64,000 nucleotides of DNA from assembly GCA_019802505.1 (NCBI GenBank), contig JAFMOC010000435.1, positions 143,501 to 207,500 on the forward strand. Direction: 5' to 3'. Position 1 is the stretch's first letter; every line of letters begins with the position of its first letter. The notes below the pieces were generated by a model, which saw nothing but the letters and a program-made list of their open reading frames with translations, had not been told where the DNA came from and did no database searches. The translations under genes and the position numbers were made by a program. The stretch is from Corydoras sp. C115. Lineage: Eukaryota; Chordata; Actinopteri; Siluriformes; Callichthyidae. Shown here piece by piece: positions 1 to 12,628 of the stretch.

Positions 1-3000
1 GAAGGCGTTGTCGCTGCCCGCCGTGCTCATGGGGTCCTGTCAAAAGAACGCACGGGGTCATGTGACCAAACATGTTTTAATTATTAACTTATAATTATTA
101 TTATTATCATTAAAAGGAGTGGAGCGAATTGGAACCCTCTTGCTCAGCTGGCTGGTGAGGTTCTGGAAGGTGGAGACCACGTGAGTCTTCAGGAGGTGCA
201 GCGCTCGAGATAAACACTGCCGGAACTTGGACATATAGACGGGATAGTCCTTAAATCCGGGCTGTGGGAACATCGGACAGAGACGGTGACTCGCTGAGTC
301 ATTACCAAACGATTCGTGATTGTTCTGAGGGACTCACGTGTGAGGAGACGTAGTGGATGCAGTCGTCCAGTTTGGAGAGCGTGGGGACGAAGCCCTCGCT
401 GTTCACAGAGAACGTCGGCGAGTTCAGTTTCTATGACAACGGCAAACCATTATTAGGAGTCGATACGAATCGATCGACGGCCGGCGCTTCGATACCGTTC
501 CCAATCGTACCGCGTTTATGTTCTCCAGCTCGTTAAAGTAGGACAGCTTCTGCTGGATGTTCTCCGCCAGGTTCACCAGCTCCGCCTGCGGGGGGGCAAC
601 AACGACTCAGACGGCGATCCCGCAGCTGACTCAGCCGATCGGGAGTCGTTTAGGAGTCGACTCGCTCACCTGCTCCTTCAGCAGCTGCTCGCAGGCCTCG
701 TGCAGAGCGCCCGTCTTCGTGGAGACGAATAAGTACTGCTGCTTTAACGAGGACAGGTGAGTCAGAGCCTCGTTAACGTCCCGGAGAACCGCATCACACT
801 GCTCCCGATACGAGTGCAAACACTCCCGCGTTCTCCTGAACACACAGAACGTCAGCAGAGAGACAGCATGACTGACGGAACCGTCCAAACGAAGACAGAA
901 CCCAAGGAAGTCTATGGGAGAACCCAGGGAAGTCCACGGGAGAACCCAGGGAAGTCCACGGGAGAACCCAGGGAAGTCCAGGGGAGAACCCAAGGAAGTC
1001 TAGGGGAGAACCCAAGGAAGTCTAGGGGAGAACCCACGGTAGTCTACGGGAGAACCCAAGGAAGTCTACGGGAGAACCCAAGGAAGTCTAGGGGAGAACC
1101 CAAGGAAGTCTAGGGGAGAACCCAAGGAAGTCTAGGGGAGAACCCAAGGAAGTCTAGGGGAGAACCCAAGGAAGTCTACGGGAGAACCCACGGTAGTCTA
1201 CGGGAGAACCCACGGTAGTCTACGGGAGAACCCAAGGAAGTCTAGGGGAGAACCCAAGGAAGTCTAGGGGAGAACCCAAGGAAGTCTACGGGAGAACCCA
1301 AGGAAGTCTACGGGAGAACCCAAGGAAGTCTAGGGGAGAACCCAAGGAAGTCTAGGGGAGAACCCACGGTAGTCTACGGGAGAACCCAAGGAAGTCTACG
1401 GGAGAACCCACGGTAGTCTACGGGAGAACCCACGGTAGTCTAGGGGAGAACCCAAGGAAGTCTAGGGGAGAACCCAAGGAAATCTATGGGAGAACCCACG
1501 GTAGTCTAGGGGAGAACCCAAGGAAGTCTAGGGGAGAACCCAAGGAAATCTAGGGGAGAACCCACGGTAGTCTAGGGGAGAACCCAAGGAAGTCTAGGGG
1601 AGAATCCAAGGAAGTCTAGGGGAGAACCCAAGGAAGTCTACGGGAGAACCCAAGGAAGTCTACGGGAGAACCCAAGGAAGTCTACGGGAGAACCCAAGGA
1701 AGTCTAGGGGAGAACCCACGGAAGTCTAGGGGAGAACCCACGGAAGTCTACGGGAGAACCCAAGGAAGTCTACGGAAGAACCCAAGGAAGTCTAGGGGAG
1801 AACCCACGGAAGTCTAGGGGAGAACCCACGGAAGTCTACGGGAGAACCCAAGGAAGTCTACGGGAGAACCCAAGGAAGTCTAGGGGAGAACCCAAGGAAG
1901 TCTAGGGGAGAACCCAAGGAAGTCTAGGGGAGAACCCAAGGAAGTCTAGGGGAGAACCCAAGGAAGTCTAGGGGAGAACCCAAGGAAGTCTAGGGGAGAA
2001 CCCACGGTAGTCTAGGGGAGAACCCACGGTAGTCTAGGGGAGAACCCAAGGAGGTCTACGGGAGAACCCAAGGAGGTGGAGGTACCTGTATTTGGCTCCC
2101 TGCTCCTGGTCCATGTGAGACTGTAGTTTGGAGAACCAAGAGAAAAACTGCAGAAGGAACAGATAAAGATCAAACATCTCGTCCGTCCCGTCCACGTTCT
2201 CGTGAGCGTACTCTTAAGGAACTGTGATGGAACCTGCTGCGCCGTCTCGATCCTCTGGTTCTCCAGCTGAAGAACCTGGAAGCCCTTCATCAGAACGTCT
2301 TCGGTGGAGGCAGGAACTGCGCGGGTGAACGGGGAGAGCAGGGACCGGGACGAGAGAACGCACAGGTCCTCGATCGGCAGCTGGAACAGAGGAACCCTGT
2401 TAACTTCAGAAGAACCCACAACTGAAGGGGTGGATGCTGCACCCCCCCAACCAAAACGAGCAGGGTGTGTAGCCCATCTGCTTCAAGGCTGGATGAACTT
2501 CAGAAGACCAACACCATCATGACTGGCACTCTGATTGGTTGATTGGTTAAGGGCACTGTCTCATATGACAAGAAAACCCCGCCCACTGACGAGTGTAGCC
2601 AATGGCTGATGAATATGAGGCGGCACGGTGGCTTAGTGGTTTAGCATGTTCTCCTCTCAGCCCTAGGGATTCCCGGTACGAATCCCAATCTGTGTGGAGT
2701 TTGCATGTTCTCCCCGTGGGTTTCCTCCGGGTTCTCCGGTTTCCTCCCACAGTCCAAAAACAGGGATCAAGGTCAATTGAATTCTCCAAATTGCCCCATA
2801 TAGAGTGTGTGTCCAGCGATAGATTGCCCCCCCCCACGAACCTAATAGAGGATAAAGCTGAAGATGATGGATGAATAAACATGAGTGCTGATTGGTTGTG
2901 GTTGGTCAGAATCCTCCTCCCCCTGATGACTCCGCCCTGTCCGGGGTCCTGAAGCTCAGCGTGACAGACGGACTACAGAACGCCGCTGAAGAACTACAAA

Positions 3001-3481
3001 TCCCATCTGTACGATGGATCGATCCGTAAAACGCAGAGTTGCTTCTAATAAAGTGGCCGCTGGAGTGTAAACAGTTCCTGCACGTCATGAAAATCGAGTT
3101 CCTGTAGAGGACAGAACCTGGTTCCTGGTTCCTCAAAGCGTTCATAACTTTATTAAACACGAAACGCGACGTGAATCTGAACCCTGCGCGGCCGCGTCCC
3201 AAACCCCACACACTTCACTACAGCGAGCGGGGCTTCAGACAGCAGGCGGCCTCGCGCGCCGCACTACCCAGGCACCCTACGGCGCGGATTGGGACGCGCC
3301 CCGCGGTCCTCACCTCGGCGGGCAGGGGCAGCGTCTCCGCGGCGGCGCGGATCTCCAGGACAGAGTCGGTCTGCGCGTCGCTGAGCGCCGCGGCGCCGCA
3401 GCCGCTCCGCTCCCACACGGCCGGCCTCTCCCGCGGCTCCCGCTCCGGCTGCAGCGGCTCCGGCTCCGACACCGACGCCAT
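1..3481 (-). CDS. cog3: Conserved oligomeric Golgi complex subunit 3 (5' part, exons 1-8)
   Basis: COG3 is a lobe-A subunit of the COG tether, which captures intra-Golgi retrograde vesicles on the cytosolic face of the Golgi. Coding exons read on the minus strand: 3314-3481 (ATG at 3481), 2234-2380, 2086-2147, 670-835, 511-585, 338-430, 136-261 and 1-36. The gene runs off the left edge after about 291 codons (human COG3 is about 828 residues, from memory). The phases join exactly. Diagnostic stretches are DAQTDSVLEIRAAAETLP, LPIEDLC, FFSWFSKLQSHMDQE, EQCDAVLRDVN and FKDYPVYMSKFRQCLSRALH, which match the vertebrate N-terminal coiled-coil region almost residue for residue. The start gives MASVSEPEP in a CpG-rich block, as expected for a housekeeping promoter. 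Intron 3 is nearly all minisatellite. The donor after 136 (GTTCCA) is weak but fits the phase. No signal peptide or membrane segment is seen, as expected for a peripheral protein. Confidence 0.93.
896..2080 (-). repeat. 22-bp minisatellite filling cog3 intron 3 (about 54 copies)
   Basis: A head-to-tail 22-bp unit (plus strand: GGGAGAACCCAAGGAAGTCT plus two bases) repeats with point variants such as AAGG/ACGG and TAGG/TACG. It occupies about 95% of the 1250-base intron between cog3 exons 3 and 4. On the transcribed strand each unit has a pyrimidine stretch followed by TAG. The open frames across it exist only because 66 bases (three units) is a multiple of three. Confidence 0.95.
2618..2876 (+). 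repeat. tRNA-derived SINE, near full length
   Basis: It begins with GGCACGGTGGCTTAGTGG (pol III A-box-like) and has a B-box-like GGTACGAATCC. The shared body follows (TTTCCTCCGGGTTCTCCGG, CAAATTGCCCCATATAGAG), and it ends AGGATAAAGCTGAAGATGATGG. This is the window's dominant interspersed repeat and resembles fish Mermaid/V-SINE-type elements; the family name is from memory. The other copies listed share these landmarks. Confidence 0.88.
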
Positions 3482-3600
3482 GACGGCCCCTCCAACAACA
3501 CTCAACGTCATCACGGCGGCTCCGGTTCCGGTGGGAGGAGCTTGGGGGCCGACGTCACCCGCCGCCTCTCATGGGAGTTGTAGTTCCGCACGGCGGCTCC
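3170..3600. promoter_or_regulatory. CpG-rich promoter region of cog3
   Basis: This stretch is markedly GC- and CpG-rich compared with its surroundings and covers the first coding exon of cog3 (ATG at 3481, minus strand) and about 120 bases upstream. No TATA box is evident. A CpG-island promoter is inferred from composition and position only. Confidence 0.55.
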
Positions 3601-3761
3601 GGACTACAGCGCGTTCAGGAAACGTCTGTAAAAAATTTAACGATTAAAAACGTCGTGAGAGTTTCGTATAAAGGCTTTAAATCCACCGCGTACGTGTTTA
3701 ATTACAATAATCACACAAATGACGCAGATTAGAATGATCACATATTTATTTGTATCCACCC

Positions 3762-4094
3762 CATCCATTATTTTCCATCCTGGGGGGGGGGGGGGTTCCC
3801 ATGCCCATCCAGGTGAGAACGTATCGGGCGCTGGGCAGATACACCCAGGACAGGGCGCCAATCTATCACTGGACACACACTCACTCAGACACACACTCTA
3901 TATGGGGCAATTTGGAGAATTCAATTGACCTTAAATCCATGTTTTTTGGACTGTGGGAGCAAACCGGAGAACCCGGAGGAAACCCACGCGGACACGGGGA
4001 GGACATGGAAACTCCACCCAGATTGGGAATCGAACCGGGAATCCCCAGCGCTGAGAGGAGAACATGCCTAAACCACTAAGCCGCAGTGCCGCCC
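3762..4094 (-). repeat. tRNA-derived SINE (minus)
   Basis: Near full-length reverse copy just upstream of the cog3 promoter. The tail (CCATCCATTATTTTCCATCC) is on the left and the tRNA-like head (CCACTAAGCCGCAGTGCCGCC) on the right, next to a C homopolymer. Confidence 0.87.
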
Positions 4095-4175
4095 CCCCCC
4101 CCCCCCCACTGTATCATGTGTTGATTTAATTGAATCACCGAATAATTTGTAGTAATTCGATTCAGTTGTGTATTT

Positions 4176-4412
4176 AAATCTATCGCTGGACACACACTCA
4201 CTCACACACACACACACACTATATGGGGCAATTTGGAGAACTCAATTCACCTTGAATCCATGTTTTTGGACTGTGGACGAAACCGGAGAACCCGGAGGAA
4301 ACCCACACGGACACGGGGAGAACATGCAAACTCCAACCAATTGGGATTCAAACCGGGAATCCCCCAGCGCTGAGAGGAGAACATGCTAAACCACTAAGCC
4401 ACCGTGCCGCTC
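4176..4412 (-). repeat. tRNA-derived SINE (minus, 3' truncated)
   Basis: Second reverse copy 80 bases after the previous one. It lacks the left tail and starts inside the CTATCGCTGGACACACACTC segment, then runs to CCACCGTGCCGC. Confidence 0.85.
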
Positions 4413-5570
4413 CTATTAAAATCATTCCCTGTTTGAACGTGTGAGTCATTTGCTGATTCGTTCGATCACAGAATCATGTAGCGTTTTTCTGCCCTCAGAG
4501 TGCTGGGATAGGCTCCTCCAGCAGCACCCCCCCCCACCAGACTGAATCGAGACGAGCAGCCAAACGCAGGGGTGTCCTTCTGAACCAGTGAATCATTTCC
4601 TGAACCAGTGAGTCAGTGAAAGAATCAGTTGCCGATCTGAATTGAATCAGTGTTACAAACGTCAACGAGTCGCTCTCTATATGCGTTTAAATGTCTCCAT
4701 CTTGTGGCCGATCCGCCACACTGCAGGCGAACCCGCCGAACCTGAACGTCATTTAAAAACAGAACTCAGGATTCTGAGCCTTTAAAGAACCAAAGACGTC
4801 CAAAGTCATAAAGCCTAATTTGGCCCCATAATTAGAAACCAGGAACCTTATGAGAGCCCCTCGAGCAGGATTCTTAAACTTTTAGTGGGCCCTTAAAAAT
4901 CTCTTCAACCTTCTCAGGCCCTCAAGAAGTACCTTTAATTGTTAGGTTGACAACTGAGCAGGATCTTTTAGCCTCCAATGGGCCCTAAGTCCTTATTTGG
5001 AGATCTAAACCCTCAGGGTCTTTGACTATAGTCTTAATCCTTGGCCCTTGTTTATGAGGCCCCACATTTTGTTGGGAACCAAGATAAAACCCTAAACCCT
5101 AAATTAGGACAGGAAGCTGAGTCCATGATGAAAAATCCATGATGTCACCCAGTGGAGGTGGCGATGGAGGCGGAGCCAGCAGGGTTTGGCCCCGTTTGGG
5201 AGAGAATTCCAAATGAGCTCAGCTCGTCATGGAAATGCAAATGGCGAGAACTTATTTCAATAAAAAAAAACACTGTAGTGCATAAGCGGTCCTGTGGGGG
5301 CGCTACATCGATAACTCTGGGACCGTCGAGGTCCACTCACCCGACGAGGTTCTACACTCCCTCAAAGGGCCCACAAGTTGGAGACTCGGGACACCCGGGG
5401 CGGGGGTAGGGGGGACACGTCTCTGTGAAGGTCAGCAGATGATTTTGGGCTGTGACGTCTCGAACCAGGACAACGCAGTTCAGTGGGTCATTCTGTTTCC
5501 ACAGAGTGCAGCTGCTCTGCATTGATTCTCAGAGCATCGGACCGTGAGCTTATTTTATTAGCAAAGTAGG
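4413..5570. other. Gene-free stretch with TGA(A/G)TCA heptamers
   Basis: No gene is recognised. Bases 4440-4680 hold several TGAATCA/TGAGTCA-like heptamers. Bases 4780-5100 are a diffuse, low-information stretch that ends AAACCCTAAACCCTAAATTAGG near 5088. Short open frames at 5145-5409 show no recognisable domain and no splice context. Confidence 0.5.
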
Positions 5571-5791
<221 letters not shown>

Positions 5792-7200
5792 AGCCTCGGG
5801 ATGAAATTAGTGCCGGCTGTGTGTTGACGCTCTGCTCCGGATGTTCAGACCGCCGCCCGTTCGTCCGAATGCTGCCGCCATCGCGTTGAAACAGAGCTCA
5901 GGACTACGAGACCAGTTCCGAGGACACGACTTCCAGCGGCGATGGAACCCGGCGATGACCTCGGCGTCTTCACGGTCATACAGTGAGTACAGAACGGGCG
6001 TGGCCGCTCCGCCATCGGCGTGTTGGACCAATACTCTGAAGGTCCTCCACTTCTCAAACCCTTGACTTCCAGTAGAAGTCACCAAACCTGGGCTCTCACC
6101 CTCATTAGACCACTGGGGGGAGAAGGGGGCTGACCATGTGCTCTGACCCCTCAACGCGAGGTGGCGTCAGGACGTTCAGAGACGTGAATGTTTGTGGACG
6201 TTTTGGTAGAAACGCTGCCCATTTCGGCTAGAACTTTTTGGTTTTGAGTGGTCCTACATGTGAGTGGGTACTGCCATGGGACACGGCCCGGGGGGGTGGG
6301 GGGGTGGGGGGTGTAAATGGGGGCCGGACCCAACCGCATGAGACAGAAAACCACGAGAGACGAAGTAAGTTTTATAGAGTTTCTTAAAATAATAAAAATT
6401 TTACGTAGGTCTGCAGAACCCAGACCACACCACAACCACCACAGGGGGCGCCACAACACCCTGCACAGAATAAATAAAACGAAACCAAGTTAACAGAGAG
6501 TGCACGGCGACATGGTCATCAAGTAGATGCGATGACTGTGATGAGGCACCAGGGAGAACCCCGGTCCGTCACAGAGCTCCTGTGGAGCCTGTCGCTGTCC
6601 AGACAGCACCGTCTCGCTCTACCAGCAGGGGGAGTAGCGCAGCTGATGGCTGCGGGCGGAACCCAGAGCGTCAAAATAGCGTGCGCTTGATTGACGGTTG
6701 GCAATCAAGAGACGAAATAAAGCTGGAAAGTTCCTAACACATGACAGAGAGTTCCGACACACGCAGAACCTGGCGCATCCACCAGGTGGAGAACATTAGC
6801 GCAGATATCACGTTGCAGGTGGAGCGTATTGTGTTCTGAAAGCGAAGAACCCTGGGGTTTTATGGCTCCTTCAGACGGGAGCGGAGAACGTTTGGTGTGT
6901 TGGGACACGTCCACATGACACGAGACCCATGTTTATAATTCATACTCTGTGACGAAGGCTTTCCACAGCATGCAGACACTGACGCCGGCCCTCAATCGCA
7001 GTTCCAATTCATCCCTCTGATGCTGAGGTCAGGACTTATGAACCTTCCCCGTCCTTTGTGGGGTGAAATAAGGACCTTCCCCAAACTGTTGGAAGCCTGC
7101 ATGGTGCTTGTTTGTAGACATCTGTAGTCATGGCGACACCGACGACATTCCTTCTTACAGCCCATAATAAACAGTACTGTCCATGTCCCTGACAGCTGTC
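5792..7200. other. Gene-free stretch, unassigned
   Basis: A CG-richer patch at 5820-6060 has open frames on both strands but no domain I recognise. It may be an old repeat or an untranslated exon. The rest, including a G-rich run at 6288-6312, shows nothing that can be supported. Confidence 0.4.
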
Positions 7201-7209
7201 CACATGTTG

Positions 7210-7345
7210 TTGGTCACATGGTGTGGGAGACTGGAGCGCACGGCGTTTCATCAACACGGAACTCCAATGGTAGCAGAAAAGCAGCGGACCCAGAGGGGAG
7301 CCCTGTGGGACCCCGGCACATCCGTCTGTCCGGCAGAAGTGTGTA
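7210..7345 (-). pseudogene. Possible LINE reverse-transcriptase scrap
   Basis: On the minus strand the translation contains GVPQGSPLGPLLF, the conserved block of non-LTR retrotransposon reverse transcriptases around motif B. Similarity is lost soon after and no other reverse-transcriptase block was found in frame. It is a dead fragment if the call is right. Confidence 0.45.
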
Positions 7346-7717
7346 TTTTTAGTGGCGTTGCTCGGCGTGGAGGTTAATGGATGTGCAGATAACCGAGTTC
7401 GGGCCGAATCCATCCCGCCGATTGATCCTCCACCGACCCTCTGCGGAGCGGCTCGCGTTCCAAAATCGAACCGTGAATGCTCGGGGTTGAAAGCCCTGCG
7501 AGCCGTCTGGCGTCTTTACAGGAATCTTCTATTTTCGCGACTCCCACATTCATCTGGCCTGGGGGGTGGGTGGTTGTGGGTGGGGGCGCATTCATGAGTC
7601 GAACCGCTCACCAGGGAGTCGAACAGTGAATCATTTCACAAATCAGGGACAGAAACGAAAAAAACAGGAGATTATGCAACCGGAGTCAGAAACAAATTAC
7701 AGATCCCTAACCGCACA

Positions 7718-7935
7718 GCAAGGTGGCGTAGTGATTGGCATGTTCTTCTCTCAGCGCTGGGGATCCGGGTTCGAATCCCGATCTGGGTGGAGATTCCATG
7801 TGTTTCCATCACTGATTTCTTCTCACAGTCCAAAAGCATGGATTCAAGGTGAAGTGGCGGCTCTAAATTGCCCCATATAGAGTGTGTATCCAGAGATAGT
7901 CCTGTCCTGGGTATATCTGCCCAGCACCCGAAATG
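7718..7935 (+). repeat. tRNA-derived SINE (plus, 3' truncated)
   Basis: Head with GGTTCGAATCCC, diverged body, ending around GCCCAGCACCCGAAATGTTCCC without the usual tail. Confidence 0.8.
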
Positions 7936-8037
7936 TTCCCCAGTTGATGAACAAAGGAAGCAAAGGAAAGACCCCCCCCCCCCACACACACACACACAAC
8001 CGTAGTATAGGAAGATATAGAGAAATACGTTCTAATT

Positions 8038-8250
8038 ATTCATTCATTATCTTTTGCTTAATCCTCTACTAGGGTTGTAGGGGGTGGGGAGGGGTCCCCA
8101 TGCCCATACAGGGGAGAACGTTCCGGACATCACTCTATCGCTGTACACACACTCACTCACACAGGCATACTCTATATGGGGCAATTTGGAGAATTTAACA
8201 TTCTCCCCTGGATGGGCGATCCTAGTTAGAGGATAAAGCTGAAGATGATG
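8038..8250. repeat. SINE 3' halves in inverted orientation
   Basis: Bases 8038-8205 are the reverse-oriented 3' half of the SINE. At about 8206 the sequence flips to the forward 3' end (CTCCCCTGGATGGGC, then GAGGATAAAGCTGAAGATGATG). This gives a head-less inverted composite. Confidence 0.75.
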
Positions 8251-8339
8251 AATGGTACCATGTTTGTTATTGATATTAAAATGACCCAGTGTTTTGAACA
8301 AGTGATTCAAATAAATCGATTCGTACGACTCAATTCGAC

Positions 8340-8790
8340 ACATGGCAGTCGGCTCCCCCCCCCTCCCTCCCTCCATCCCTCGCTCCATCCTCCCACGCTC
8401 CCTCTGTTCTGCAGCACTCTCCTCTCTCCTGCAGAAGCCGCTCCATCCCTCCGGCTCTCCCCGCGGCTCTCCCTCCCCGCTGCCCGCTCCCCCTGCCCCG
8501 CTGCCCGCTCCTCCCGCTCCATCATGCCGCGATGCGCCGGGTGGAGGTCGGCCGCCGGCGGCGGTGAGAAGCGCCGTCACCGGGGAGCGGCACCGGGCCG
8601 GGGCGCACTCTCCAGCGGCGCGGCTCTCCGGACCTGATGGACGGGTCCGGGTCCGGGTTCGGGTTCGGGTTCGGCTTCGTCAGGATGCCCAGACTGCCGG
8701 GGTGAGTGCCGCCGACTGCCGAACCGGAACGCGCATCCGCACCGGCGGCGCGCTTTGATCCACAGCCTTCAAAGAACACGGCGCGCGACA
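8340..8790 (+). promoter_or_regulatory. CpG-rich region over frmpd4 exon 1
   Basis: GC/CpG-rich sequence leads into and covers the first frmpd4 coding exon (ATG at 8637). It is the likely promoter and 5' UTR of that gene, by composition and position only. Confidence 0.5.
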
Positions 8791-8805
8791 CTTCGTTACG
8801 GTATG

Positions 8806-8840
<35 letters not shown>

Positions 8841-9883
8841 GGGGGGGGGTATGGGGTGTGTGTGTGTGTGTGTGGGGGGGGGGTGTTGGTTGGGTGATGG
8901 TTGGATGGAGGTTCGGTGCTGCACCTACCTGTTCAACCCCAAAACTCCGAGGAATCGCTTCCATCAACTGACTCACCTGCTTCGCTTCGGCGACTCCGCT
9001 GACGTCATCCCTCCCACCTTTATTTTGTTCGATCGTTCGCTTCGGTGATAATCGTTATTTTAACATAAACACGTTTTAATCATCATAATCAGCACATCTC
9101 ACCTTTAATTCCTAACCTGCTGATTTTCCCGCCACGCTCCGCCTCACCTGCGTCACTGTTCTCAGGTGTGATGGCCCCGCCCCCACTGTTAATCTGTCAG
9201 GTAACGTGATTATTAATTAGTTTTACAGAATCGTTTATGTGTGTCTGCACAGCCACGCTGAAGCGACGCGTGGTCTGTAAATGGCTGGGAGAACATGCCA
9301 AATAACATATTTTTTGATTCACTGAGTCATTGAGTCATATGGCGGTTCAAATGAGCGCGGTGGCTTAGTGTTTTGGCATGTTCTCCTCTCAGCGCTGGGG
9401 ATTCCCAGTTTGAATCCCCACCTGGGTGGAATTTGCGTGTTCTCCCCATGTCCGCGTGTGTTTCCTCCGGGTTCTCCGGTTTCCTCCCACAGTCCAAAAA
9501 TATGGATTCAAGGTCAATTGAATGCTCCAAATTGCCCCATATAGAGTGTGTCTGTGTGAGTGAGTGTGTGTTCAGTGATAGATTGCCCCCCTGTCCTGAG
9601 TGTTTCTGCACAGTGCCCGAAACGTTCTCCCCTGGATGGGCATGGGCATGCCCCCCCCCCCCCCCCCGCGCCCCGCGGAAGATAAGGGATGGATGGATGT
9701 ATTCAGTCCTTTGTCTTCCCATAATGGTGATGATTCTGAATCGGTTTAAATGATTCACTTGTGTGGAGGAAATGATTCAGAAGGCCGTGTGCAGGAATGT
9801 AAGCTCTAGATCATCAATAGTTGAGCAGCGTGAGTTCCTCCTCCACACCGGCTCATTTATTAATGACCTGAGGAGAGGTAGAG

Positions 9884-9936
<53 letters not shown>

Positions 9937-12568
9937 ACAGACTCAGAGGACAGAAGGACTCAGACTTTATCAGAAACATGACGGTGACTCGGTGCTGTTC
10001 TAACCATTCACCACCTCATCTGGTGAGTCTTCCACCTCCATCCTCACCTCCATCCTCACCTCACTTTACCTCCATACCTCACCTTCATCCATACCTCACC
10101 TTCATCCATATCTCACCTCCATACCCTCCCTTCCTTATCTCACCTTCATCCATATCTCACCTCCATACCTTACCTTCATCCATACCTCACCTCCATCCAT
10201 ACCTCACCTTCATCCATACCTCACCTCCATACCTTACCTTCATCCATACCCCACCTCCATCCATACCTTACCTTCATCCATACCCCACCTCCATCCTTAC
10301 CTCACCTCCATACCTCCATACCTCACCTTCATCCATACCTCACCTCCATACCATACCTTCATCCATACCTCCATCCTTACCTCACTTTACCTCCATACCT
10401 CACCTTCATCCACTGAATTAATTCTGATGATTGATGATGTCATAAAGAGCTATGATGTCATAGATGTATAACTATGTACATGAGGTATGCACATTAATGT
10501 CAACGTTTTACATTTTTAATCATTATTTAATTTTCTTACTCTGTTAATTAGTAGGGGTCTTTATTAGACTCACCTCTGTGTTTCTGCGCCTCCAGCAGCT
10601 CCACCTCTGGTACTGATGGGGTTTGTAGTTCTGCAGTTCCATTCTGTAGTTCAAAAAAATGTAAAGTGTGAATCAGTATATACAGCACTAAAATCATCGA
10701 GTCAGTGCACGAATCAGTGAATCCTTAAGACAATGTTGAGATTGACCCCTTTTTTATTTTTTTATTTTATTTTATTTTTTTTAAAGGAATCAAATACTGA
10801 ATCAGAAAGGTGTCAAGTGATGAGTCAAGATTTGATCATTAAATTGAGTGAATCATTGCTTGAATCAGTGAATTGTTTGGTTACGACATTTAATTGGGTC
10901 AACCTTTTGGAACAAGCGTAAAGATAACACCCCAAAATTTAGCGAATCATTGAGACATGACCCAGACTCAGAACTCATAAATTAAGATTAGATCTCAATA
11001 TTCAGTGAATCAGTGTCTGAATCAGTGAATCCCAAAATCGTTAATCAATCGATTCATTGAACTGTAGATTCATCTGACCAGATTAGAACCTTAAATTCAT
11101 CAAATGAGTGTTCGATTAAGTGAATCACTGAGTCAAATTCAGATACAACTCAGTAAGTCGGTGCTTGAATCAGTGAATCGTTCAGTCGTGAGTCACTGCA
11201 GAGTCCATCCGTACGGTCAGTGGATCAGGGAGTTAAATCTGACAACTGCTGATTGGTTGAAACGCACCTCTGTCCGGTTCCTGTTTGAGAACCGTGGGAT
11301 TTGTTCGTCTTGTTCTCCCGCAGCCACAGAATCAAATCCACCGGTGGATGGACGTCTTCGTCTCACGGACCCGCGAACGGTTGGGACGGCGCGTCCAGCA
11401 GTGACGAGCGCAGCTGCTTCATCAAGTGAGTAGATCCGTCAAACGAGGGCGGTCCGGTCGGCTGACCACGCCCCCCCCGTTGACCTCCTGTCACTCTTAC
11501 ATAATGATGCGGCAGCTGTGGAGGCGGGGCTTGAGGCCGTGATCAGCGGCGAACACTTTGCGACGGAACGATGGAACCGCAGTCTGCTCTCGGGGCAGGA
11601 GGGGGCGCGTGGGTGACAGCTGACGGACTCAAATTACCGTCTTTAAAACTGGGCTTTGCTTCCGTTCCTTCAGCGGTGCGCCGAGGGCTGTGTTTACTTC
11701 ATCAGCGGGCGTCGTCTGAACGGAGAACCTCCGACGTTCCGTTATTATTGCTGAACTATTCCTGAGGTCACAGGCATTTAATAAACAATGGAACGTCGGG
11801 GAACTTTCTAGGTTTGCGGTTTACAGAAGGTGCAGGTATTACCCAGAATTCATTGTTCCATCCGAGATGTAGCCAAACAGCCGCAGAGCATGATGCTACC
11901 ACCACCAGGTTTCACCGCTGGGTTGAGGCTCTCCAAAATCCAGATGCAGATGGTTCTCTGTGGAGATCAGCCATGTGCACTGCGGTCCATTGTTCTCCAG
12001 ATGGTGGACCCAAGAACGTAAACAAAAGCCAAAGTGAGTTAGTTGCTTTAAAATGACCTCCATGACCCCATGGACTGTTACACGCAGTGATCCCGGCGAG
12101 ATGCTCATTGATGGAGCACTGCTGAGGAACGTTGGAATGTTGGAGTCCAAAGTAGGAGTAGATCTTGATTGAGGATGAGTCCCCCACTGAGCCCCGGTCC
12201 TCACAAGGCAAGGTTTCTCTCAGTACTGGGGATTCAGGTTCAATTCGGGGTTTGCATGTTCTCCCCGTGTCCACGTGGGCTTCCTCCGGGTTCTCCGGCT
12301 TCCTCCCACAGTCCAAAAACATGCACTCAGGGTAAATTGTATATTCTAATTTGCCCCTATAGAGTGTGTCTGAGTGAGTGAGTGTGTGCCCGGTGATAGA
12401 TTGGCGCCCTGTCCTGGGTGTATCTGCCCGAAACGTTCTCCCCTGGATGGGCATGGGGAACCCGCACACGGCCCTAGTAGAGGATAAAGCGGAAAGTGAT
12501 GAGATGTTCACATCATCATGAGAGAACATGCCAATACCAATATTAAAGAACGTCATGATATCAAAACA

Positions 12569-12628
<60 letters not shown>

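Noticed and set aside
896..2080. CRISPR-like array of short direct repeats
   Set aside because: Units are contiguous 22-mers with no unique spacers and lie in an intron of a eukaryotic gene, so this is a minisatellite.
5088..5102. Telomere-like CCCTAAACCCTAAA
   Set aside because: Only two imperfect units; chance or a low-complexity relic.
5807..6154. 115-codon minus-strand frame upstream of frmpd4
   Set aside because: No domain, no splice sites and an overlapping open frame on the other strand; left as unassigned.
9978..10421. 147-codon Pro/Ser/His-rich frame
   Set aside because: It is the translation of a pyrimidine minisatellite within frmpd4 intron 1.
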